From: Gammaproteobacteria bacterium
GTDB lineage: Bacteria > Pseudomonadota > Gammaproteobacteria > GCA-001735895
NCBI GenBank assembly: GCA_029288195.1
Contig: JARFPR010000113.1
Span: 1 to 5,012, forward strand
DNA length: 5,012 nt
Direction of reading: 5' to 3'
Shown here: positions 1-5,012 of the stretch, piece after piece
Layout of the letters: each line of letters starts with the position of its first letter
How positions within the stretch are numbered: position 1 is the first letter of the stretch
The notes under the pieces: generated by a model
What the model was told of the DNA's origin: nothing
The model's input: the letters and a program-made list of their open reading frames with translations, nothing else
Database searches by the model: none
Translations under genes and position numbers: made by a program

Positions 1-680
1 GTTACAAGCTCGATCAGAAGCAACAGCGCGACATAAGCCTGAACGAGGATATCGTGTTGAATTTACGCAATGTCGAGCAGCAGATTCTGAATATCGTACA
101 CGAGGGCAGCAAGTTATCGGTTGCCGATATTTTAAGCTGGCCCGGGGTCATCGCCGAGACCGAGCGGGATCTGGCCTCGTTCAATGAACTGGCGATGTCC
201 TGTCTCGAGTCTGCGCTGAAGCAATTGCAGCAGGGCCGCGAGACGGAAGGTAAAGCGCTCGATGAGTTAATACGAAGCCGGTGTGCACAGATCAGTGAGA
301 TCGTGGCTGAAGTGCGCAAGCATCGACCCGAAATGATGGCCGCGTTGCGCAAGAAATGGGAATCCGGTCTCGATGAAAAATTGAAACAGTGGCGCGAGAA
401 CGCAAATGAAGATCGACTCGAACAGGAGCTGGTTATGCTGGCGCAGAAACTCGATGTTGAAGAAGAGCTCGACCGACTCGATACTCATGTCGCCGAGGTG
501 TTGAATGTTCTGGATCGTGACGAAGCGGTAGGTCGAAGACTGGACTTCCTGATGCAGGAACTCAATCGAGAAGCCAATACCCTGGGGTCGAAGTCGCAGG
601 ACAGTATTACCACGCAGCTGGCAGTTGATCTCAAGGTCCTGATCGAACAAATGCGTGAACAGGTGCAGAATATCGAGTAA
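1..680 (+). CDS. yicC: YicC family endoribonuclease, 5'-truncated by the window edge
   Basis: This is the C-terminal 225 residues of a YicC/YloC protein. The frame is open from nt 3 with no stop, so the GTG at 54 is an internal codon and the true start lies upstream. The E. coli protein is about 287 residues, so roughly 60 are missing. The strongest signature is the C-terminal DUF1732 block at nt 531-596, which begins GRRLDFLMQELNRE and ends GSKS. It is followed by a helical tail rich in Lys, Glu and Gln that ends in EQVQNIE, typical of the family. The middle is strongly charged and helical (about nt 290-480), as expected for this family. YicC proteins are known as endoribonucleases; in E. 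coli YicC has been linked to small-RNA turnover. The gene ends in TAA, followed three bases later in the same frame by the next gene, which suggests an operon. In many bacteria gmk lies near yicC, but no gmk is visible here. Confidence 0.93.
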   Translation, partial: YKLDQKQQRDISLNEDIVLNLRNVEQQILNIVHEGSKLSVADILSWPGVIAETERDLASFNELAMSCLESALKQLQQGRETEGKALDELIRSRCAQISEIVAEVRKHRPEMMAALRKKWESGLDEKLKQWRENANEDRLEQELVMLAQKLDVEEELDRLDTHVAEVLNVLDRDEAVGRRLDFLMQELNREANTLGSKSQDSITTQLAVDLKVLIEQMREQVQNIE

Positions 681-683
681 GCC

Positions 684-2918
684 GTGTCTCAATCCAAGAA
701 ACTCAATATTTCGTCATTCAGTGTGCTATTGGTGGTGGCCCTGACCCTGCTGATGTTTGCCCTGTGGTGTTTTTCGTTGCTCATCCTGGTCGATCGCCAG
801 GGCCAGCAGAATTCGGTAACGCTGCAGCAAAACCTTCATGCTCAGGTGTTACAGCTTCAGCAAAAACAGCATCTCTGGCTGCAATCCCAATATTATCTGC
901 TCGGTACGCTGGCGGAGTCATCCGCCGATGCCCAGACCTTCCAGTCTTTTCTGTGGAGCTATTACCAGCGTAATCCCAATATCTGGGCCGTAAACCGGGT
1001 GCATTTCGACCAGGAGGGCCGCCCTGTCTCCAGATCCAACAAACCGGGCTGTCTGCAGCCTGGACAAATGCACCGGGATAATTTCGATAATTTCCTGGTA
1101 CCACAGATTACGAGTTGTCGTATCGATGACAAGGCACTGCTCGAAATTGCCGGCCCAGTTGCAGCCGAGGGTAACCCGGTGGTGCTGCTGGTAAGCATGG
1201 ATTATTTTGATTTCCTGAACGAGTTTTCGAGCCTGTCTGGACGCGATTTACAGCGTGCTACCGATACCGAGCAGGGTATTCAATACCAGGAGTTCAGTGC
1301 CGATGGTGAAGCAAGTCGCCCGATTACAATTCCGATCGGGATGGATAGCGCCGTGCCCGGTGAACTGCACCTCAAGCTGCAAACGCTGTCTTTCTGGGAC
1401 CTTTTCAAACGCCAGGCCGCGATCGTACTGGCAGTGTTGGTATGCGCTGCCCTGCTGGTTCTGGCATTGTTACATTTCAACCTGATCAGACCTTTACTCG
1501 AGCTCGCCCGGAAAATGCACGTTGCAGCAAAAAGTCAGCAAGACAGTGCTGCCGATAGACCGGGCGGTGTCAGGACCGGCCTGGAGGTGATGATCGAAGA
1601 TTTCAAAGTGTTGCAAAAAATGGCCAAGCGGGACCCGGTGACACGACTCAATAACCGAGTTATTTTCGAAGACCGACTGGCGCAGGCGATACTGGAAGGG
1701 AAGCGCAGTGGACGTCGCTATGCGCTGGTCATGATCGAGATTGTCGGGCTTGACGAGTTTGCGCAGCATCGAGGCCAGTATATTGTCGATGCGCTTCTGC
1801 GGCAGGTTGCCAGGGGCCTGCGAGAATCTTTGCGTGAGAGTGACCAGGTTGCGCGTTTTGAAAGAAACCTGTTCGCGATATTGCTTGAAGTACAACAACG
1901 CGATCAGTTGAATACCCTGGTCGAAAAAATTTACCTGTCTATCGTTCGACAATACCAGATTTACGGACGTGAATTTGAATTAAGGGCTTTTTTCGGTATC
2001 GCGATATATCCCGATGATGCTGTTGATGCGGATGTCCTTTACCAGAATGCCAGCGTTGCCCTGGTCGAAGCTGAAAACAGCGACTGGCCAATGCAGTTTT
2101 TCAAGGATCCCGACGAGGCTATCGATACTTCCGGATTTACGATGATACAGGCCTTGCGTCGCGCGCTGGATAACGATGAGCTGAAGCTGGTGTATCAGCC
2201 GGTTGTCGACCTGGAAAGCTATGAAACGATTTACCTTGAAGCGCTGTTGCGCTGGAAGGACCCGGACAAGCATGATGTTTCCATCGGTCGTACCATTCGC
2301 CTGGCGGAACAAAATCAGTTGATAATGCCACTGACCAACTGGATCATCGAGTCTGCCTGTCGATTTATCAGCGAATCCAGCCTGGATGACCTGTCGATAG
2401 GTATTAATTTGTCGATGATTGATTTGCATGATCGCCGCTTGCCGGAACGCATCGAAACCTACTTAAATCAATACCAGGTCGAACCCGCGCAGATCGTAAT
2501 CGAAATAACGGAAGGGCAGATCATGCAGGATCCGGGAGAGGTGGTCGAGGTATTGTCGCACCTCGGGATGATGGGTTTGTCGCTTTCGATCGACGACTTC
2601 GGTACCGGGCAGGCTTCGTTAACCTATCTCAAGGAACTGCCTGTCGAAAAGCTCAAGATCGATCAGTCTTTCGTGCGCGATATTGCCACTAACCCGGACG
2701 ACCAGTTGATTGTGAAGGCGACGATCGAGCTTGCCCATACGCTGGATTTAAAGGTTGTCGCCGAGGGTGTGGAAACACTGGCGGTATGTGAATTGCTGAC
2801 CAAAATGCGTTGCGATCATGTGCAGGGATATTACATTAGTCACCCACTCGAGGAGCGACAGGTCGCCGCCTGGTTCGAGACTTCGGTTAAATCAGACCTT
2901 GTTCGGAAAGGCAGTTAA
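684..2918 (+). CDS. Membrane-anchored GGDEF-EAL protein: predicted c-di-GMP phosphodiesterase with degenerate GGDEF domain
   Basis: A 744-residue inner-membrane signalling protein. Order: transmembrane helix about 11-36; periplasmic domain about 37-243 of unrecognised family, with Cys123 and Cys145; transmembrane helix about 244-264; linker about 265-312, possibly a weak HAMP; GGDEF domain about 315-475, opening with RDPVTRLNNR; EAL domain about 485-735. The EAL residues are all present: Gln505 (QPV), Glu519 (EAL), Asn575, Glu607, Glu610, Asp637-Asp638, Lys658, Glu694 and Gln714, with spacing matching active phosphodiesterases such as RocR from Asn575 onward. I therefore infer hydrolysis of c-di-GMP to pGpG. 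The GGDEF motif is replaced by ERNLF (393-397) and the upstream metal-binding DxD-type site is altered (IEIVGLD), so cyclase activity is unlikely. RxxD (RESD, 384-387) remains where the inhibitory site normally lies. The GTG start is preceded only by a weak GAG, so translation probably depends on coupling to yicC. The specific family name and signal sensed are unknown. Confidence 0.93.
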   Translation: MSQSKKLNISSFSVLLVVALTLLMFALWCFSLLILVDRQGQQNSVTLQQNLHAQVLQLQQKQHLWLQSQYYLLGTLAESSADAQTFQSFLWSYYQRNPNIWAVNRVHFDQEGRPVSRSNKPGCLQPGQMHRDNFDNFLVPQITSCRIDDKALLEIAGPVAAEGNPVVLLVSMDYFDFLNEFSSLSGRDLQRATDTEQGIQYQEFSADGEASRPITIPIGMDSAVPGELHLKLQTLSFWDLFKRQAAIVLAVLVCAALLVLALLHFNLIRPLLELARKMHVAAKSQQDSAADRPGGVRTGLEVMIEDFKVLQKMAKRDPVTRLNNRVIFEDRLAQAILEGKRSGRRYALVMIEIVGLDEFAQHRGQYIVDALLRQVARGLRESLRESDQVARFERNLFAILLEVQQRDQLNTLVEKIYLSIVRQYQIYGREFELRAFFGIAIYPDDAVDADVLYQNASVALVEAENSDWPMQFFKDPDEAIDTSGFTMIQALRRALDNDELKLVYQPVVDLESYETIYLEALLRWKDPDKHDVSIGRTIRLAEQNQLIMPLTNWIIESACRFISESSLDDLSIGINLSMIDLHDRRLPERIETYLNQYQVEPAQIVIEITEGQIMQDPGEVVEVLSHLGMMGLSLSIDDFGTGQASLTYLKELPVEKLKIDQSFVRDIATNPDDQLIVKATIELAHTLDLKVVAEGVETLAVCELLTKMRCDHVQGYYISHPLEERQVAAWFETSVKSDLVRKGS
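2887..2918. other. Convergent 3' overlap of the GGDEF-EAL gene and radC
   Basis: The last 32 bases of the plus-strand signalling gene are also the last 32 bases of minus-strand radC; both use TAA stops. I see no GC-rich hairpin followed by a T run in this overlap or in the roughly 100 bases on the right. Transcripts from the two sides could therefore extend into each other as antisense RNA. Confidence 0.85.
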
Positions 2919-3558
2919 TTTCATCGCCGACAATGACGTGATCCAGCACGCGGATATCGACCAGGCCTAATGCTTTTTGCAGACGCTCGGTGATGCGGAT
3001 ATCCGCCTGACTCGGCTCGCAGACGCCCGAGGGATGGTTATGCGCGAGTATCACTGCCGCCGCGTTATCGGCAAGCGCCTGCTTGACCACTTCACGTGGA
3101 TAAACCGAGGCTCCGTCTATGGTTCCGCGAAACATTTCCCGAAACGCGATCACCCGGTTGCGATTGTCGAGCATCAGGCAGGCAAAGACCTCGTATTTAT
3201 AGTCGCGTAACCGCGCCCGCAGGTAATTCCGGGTTTGCTCTGAACGGGTCAGGCAGTTTCCATATTCGAGCTCTTCCGATAAATGGCGGCGTGCGATTTC
3301 GAGCGCAGCCTGCAGTTGTACGAACTTGGCCAGGCCCAGCCCCTTGCGACTGCAGAAGCTTTTTGTGTCGGCATCGAGAACAGCTCGTATCGAGCCGTAA
3401 TCGAGTAATAGTTGTCGTGCGAGGTCCACCGCCGTACTGCCGGCCACCCCGGTGCGTAGCAAAATTGCCAGTAGTTCAGCGTCCGAGAGCGCATTCGCGC
3501 CCCGGTTAACCAGTTTTTCGCGGGGTTTTTCGGCACTGGGCCATTGAGTGATATTCAT
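2887..3558 (-). CDS. radC: RadC family JAMM/MPN-domain protein
   Basis: A complete 223-residue RadC protein, the usual length for the family. The N-terminal domain carries the signature around residues 12-37 (PREKL, ALSDAELLAILLRTG). A helix-hairpin-helix segment follows at about 71-92 (KGLGLAKF). The C-terminal JAMM-type metalloprotease-like domain has Glu141, then His173-x-His175, seven residues, Ser183, two residues, Asp186: a complete zinc-binding HxHx7Sx2D motif within HNHPSG. RadC was named for DNA repair, but that role has been questioned and the molecular function is unsettled; related proteins also occur on mobile elements. Here it sits next to coaBC as in the classical gammaproteobacterial chromosomal arrangement, so this is the resident copy. 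The ATG at 3558 is supported by a good ribosome binding site. The 3' end overlaps the convergent GGDEF-EAL gene by 32 bp, and no terminator is evident between them. Confidence 0.95.
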   Translation of the reverse strand: MNITQWPSAEKPREKLVNRGANALSDAELLAILLRTGVAGSTAVDLARQLLLDYGSIRAVLDADTKSFCSRKGLGLAKFVQLQAALEIARRHLSEELEYGNCLTRSEQTRNYLRARLRDYKYEVFACLMLDNRNRVIAFREMFRGTIDGASVYPREVVKQALADNAAAVILAHNHPSGVCEPSQADIRITERLQKALGLVDIRVLDHVIVGDEINCLSEQGLI

Positions 3559-3564
3559 GGGTAT

Positions 3565-3569
3565 TCCTT
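3565..3569 (-). promoter_or_regulatory. Ribosome binding site of radC
   Basis: Read on the minus strand this is AAGGA, six bases before the radC ATG. It is the clearest Shine-Dalgarno sequence in the window and fixes the start codon of radC. None of the other three starts visible here has a comparable site. Confidence 0.7.
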
Positions 3570-3595
3570 TACCTGTTGTCCTCAGCCGCTAAAAT
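3568..3595 (+). promoter_or_regulatory. Candidate sigma-70 promoter for coaBC
   Basis: TTTACC (3568-3573, 4 of 6 to the -35 consensus) and TAAAAT (3590-3595, 5 of 6 to the -10 consensus) are separated by 16 bp. Transcription would begin about seven bases beyond the -10, at or next to the coaBC ATG at 3603. That fits the lack of any Shine-Dalgarno sequence before coaBC and implies a leaderless or near-leaderless mRNA. It was found by eye in a very short spacer; the match is suggestive only. Confidence 0.4.
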
Positions 3596-3619
3596 AGAAT
3601 AAATGCAAGCGCTCGGCAA
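3591..3619 (-). promoter_or_regulatory. Possible divergent promoter for radC
   Basis: On the minus strand, TTGCCG (3614-3619) and TATTTT (3591-3596) are 17 bp apart, each matching the sigma-70 consensus at 4 of 6 positions. It would overlap the candidate coaBC promoter and the first codons of coaBC, so the two promoters could interfere with each other. This is a weak match in AT-rich sequence. Confidence 0.22.
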
Positions 3620-4808
3620 CAAGAAAATATTGCTCGGAATTACCGGCGGCATAGCCGCTTACAAATCCGCCGAACTGGTGCGCCTGTTGATAAAGGCCGG
3701 TGCCGAGGTGCGCGTGGTGATGACACCATCGGCGCAGGAATTTGTACAACCGCTGACTTACCAGGCGCTGAGTGGCCACCGGGTATATGTCGATTTGTTC
3801 GATGCCGAAGCAGACTCGGCGATGGATCATATCGAGCTTGCACGCTGGTGCGACCTGTTGTTGGTAGCTCCGGCGTCGGCTGATTTCCTGGGCAAGATGA
3901 ATGCGGGATATGCCGATAATCTTTTACTGACCTTGTGTCTCGCGAGCAAGCACCCGGTCGCCGTGGCACCGGCGATGAACCAGCAGATGTTTGCCAATTC
4001 CGCAACCCAGGAAAATCTGAAACAACTGGCTGCGCGCAACGTACGGGTCTGGGGACCGGCCGAAGGTGATCAGGCCTGTGGGGATTTCGGTCCTGGGCGC
4101 ATGCTCGAACCGGAACAATTACTGGCTAATGTCGCGCTGCAATTCGTTCCCGGCAAGCTTGACGGGGTCGAGCTGTTGTTGACTGCCGGCCCCACTCGAG
4201 AGGCGATCGATCCGGTGCGTTATATCAGCAATCGGAGTTCGGGCAAGATGGGCTACGCGCTTGCCGAGGCAGCGCTGCAGGCGGGGGCCAGGGTGACCCT
4301 GGTAAGTGGTCCCGTGTCTTTGATAGCGCCACCGGGCGCGAAACTGGTAGCGGTGGAGTCGGCCCAGCAAATGTATGAAGCGGTGATGCAACAGGTAGCG
4401 CACAGCGATATTTTTATCGGCTGTGCCGCGGTGTCCGATTACCGGGTTGACCAGGTGGCGACACACAAGCTCAAAAAATCCGAAAATTCGATGTCGCTGC
4501 CCTTGATCTTGAATGTCGATATCCTGGCTGCCGTTAGCGCACTCGAAAACAAACCGTTTTGTGTTGGATTCGCCGCCGAGACGCAGAATCTTGAAAAGTA
4601 TGCGCTGGCCAAGCTTGAGCAGAAGAATCTCGATATGATCGCGGCGAACCCGGTTGGTAATACCGATAGCGGGTTCGAAACCGACACTAACCAGCTTGAA
4701 GTCTTCTGGCGTGACGGTCACCGCAGCATCGAGCGGGATAACAAACTCGCTATCGCAAAACAACTTATCGATTTGATTGTCGAGCGCTATACTTGCGCCC
4801 GTTCATAA
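3603..4808 (+). CDS. coaBC: Bifunctional phosphopantothenoylcysteine decarboxylase / phosphopantothenate-cysteine ligase
   Basis: A complete 401-residue CoaBC (Dfp); E. coli has about 406. It makes 4'-phosphopantetheine in coenzyme A synthesis: the C-terminal CoaB half joins 4'-phosphopantothenate to cysteine using CTP, and the N-terminal FMN-dependent CoaC half decarboxylates the product. CoaC (about 1-180) shows the flavin-binding GITGGIAAYKSAEL start, catalytic His76 in MDHIELARW, the PAMN motif at 123-126, and the clamp motif ACGDFGPGRM with Cys159. CoaB (about 187-400) shows TAGPTRE, then RYISNRSSGKMG with Asn210, AAVSDYR at 275-281, and Lys289 in HKLKK; these positions align with the E. 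coli numbering. One small oddity is NVDI at 304-307 where most relatives have NPDI. No Shine-Dalgarno sequence precedes the ATG; see the candidate promoter just upstream. argB follows after 15 bp, so the two are probably co-transcribed. Confidence 0.97.
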   Translation: MQALGNKKILLGITGGIAAYKSAELVRLLIKAGAEVRVVMTPSAQEFVQPLTYQALSGHRVYVDLFDAEADSAMDHIELARWCDLLLVAPASADFLGKMNAGYADNLLLTLCLASKHPVAVAPAMNQQMFANSATQENLKQLAARNVRVWGPAEGDQACGDFGPGRMLEPEQLLANVALQFVPGKLDGVELLLTAGPTREAIDPVRYISNRSSGKMGYALAEAALQAGARVTLVSGPVSLIAPPGAKLVAVESAQQMYEAVMQQVAHSDIFIGCAAVSDYRVDQVATHKLKKSENSMSLPLILNVDILAAVSALENKPFCVGFAAETQNLEKYALAKLEQKNLDMIAANPVGNTDSGFETDTNQLEVFWRDGHRSIERDNKLAIAKQLIDLIVERYTCARS

Positions 4809-4823
4809 CAGGCAACCCTAAGC

Positions 4824-5012
4824 ATGACAGCAAACAACAACAATGTTGCGGATATTCTGATCGAGGCCTTGCCCTATATCCAGGCACTGGATCAGAAGAC
4901 AGTGGTGATAAAATTTGGCGGTAACGCCATGGTCGATGAAGCGCTCAAGAGTAGCTTTGCCCAGGACATCGTGTTGCTGAAGCAGATTGGTGTTAACCCG
5001 GTAATCGTACAT
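4824..5012 (+). CDS. argB: N-acetylglutamate kinase, N-terminal fragment cut by the window edge
   Basis: The first 63 codons of ArgB, which phosphorylates N-acetyl-L-glutamate with ATP in the second step of arginine synthesis. The call rests on KTVVIKFGGNAM (residues 25-36), where Lys30 and the Gly-Gly pair form the start of the ATP phosphate-binding site, and on NPVIVH at the right edge, which normally leads into the second glycine-rich loop. About 24 residues precede this core, including VADILIEALPYIQ. That extension resembles the N-terminal helix of arginine-inhibited hexameric kinases such as that of Pseudomonas, and is absent from the short E. coli enzyme. Feedback inhibition by arginine is therefore likely but inferred. 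The ATG at 4824 has only a weak AGG (4810-4812) eleven bases upstream, so coupling to coaBC translation is plausible. The full protein is usually close to 300 residues. Confidence 0.95.
   Translation, partial: MTANNNNVADILIEALPYIQALDQKTVVIKFGGNAMVDEALKSSFAQDIVLLKQIGVNPVIVH

Noticed and set aside
54..56. GTG as the start codon of yicC
   Set aside because: The frame is open upstream to nt 3 with family-like sequence, and the protein would be about 80 residues short of normal YicC length. The gene is cut by the window edge.
267..692. 141-codon minus-strand open frame inside yicC
   Set aside because: It is antisense to conserved YicC sequence, including the DUF1732 block, and its translation shows no domain.
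1494..2429. Two minus-strand open frames (152 and 149 codons) under the GGDEF-EAL gene
   Set aside because: They mirror a well-supported coding region with strong domain motifs; their translations resemble no family I know.
684..2918. LapD-type c-di-GMP receptor with inactive GGDEF and inactive EAL
   Set aside because: The topology is similar, but the EAL catalytic residues are all present and the periplasmic domain is longer than that of LapD, so an active phosphodiesterase is the better call.
2995..3006. 12-bp perfect palindrome GCGGATATCCGC, with a partial second copy at 2950-2958
   Set aside because: Both copies fall in radC codons for Asp-Ile-Arg (GAT ATC CGC), which produce the symmetry; no operator role is indicated within a coding region.
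4119..4763. 214-codon minus-strand open frame inside coaBC
   Set aside because: It lies wholly antisense to a clear, complete coaBC with all catalytic motifs. Its translation has no recognisable domain, and no ribosome binding site was evident.
1..5012. A wholly new defence or mobile system
   Set aside because: Every gene is assigned to a known family, and there are no integrase, transposase, toxin-antitoxin or repeat signatures. RadC can occur on mobile elements, but here it sits in its usual chromosomal place beside coaBC.

Overview
The window looks like a chromosomal housekeeping stretch from a gammaproteobacterium of moderate GC content. It holds five protein genes packed almost end to end. 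Four are conserved families: yicC, radC, coaBC (dfp) and argB. A neighbourhood of radC, coaBC and then argB or pyrimidine/arginine genes, with yicC nearby, is typical of Gammaproteobacteria such as Escherichia and Pseudomonas. The ArgB N-terminus resembles the Pseudomonas type more than the short E. coli type. The species cannot be named from the sequence alone.

Layout from left to right: (1) the 3' three quarters of yicC, an endoribonuclease-family gene whose start lies outside the window; (2) three bases later, in the same reading frame, a 744-residue membrane-anchored GGDEF-EAL protein, very probably co-transcribed with yicC; (3) radC on the minus strand, converging on the signalling gene and overlapping its 3' end by 32 bp; (4) a 44-bp divergent spacer that must hold the signals for radC and coaBC; (5) coaBC, the bifunctional coenzyme A biosynthesis enzyme; (6) after 15 bp, the first 63 codons of argB, which runs off the right edge. 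No stretch over 300 bp lacks a gene. I see no tRNA, rRNA, CRISPR array, insertion sequence or long repeat.

The genes form two plus-strand transcription groups (yicC with the signalling gene; coaBC with argB) separated by minus-strand radC. The most distinctive gene is the signalling protein. Its EAL domain keeps every catalytic residue I can place, so it should be a c-di-GMP phosphodiesterase. Its GGDEF domain has lost the active site but keeps an RxxD motif at the position of the allosteric c-di-GMP site. It has a periplasmic domain of about 200 residues that I cannot assign to a family. I found no convincing evidence of a wholly new system. The points worth checking are the yicC/c-di-GMP pairing, the altered GGDEF domain, a possibly leaderless coaBC transcript, and the direct coaBC-argB junction.
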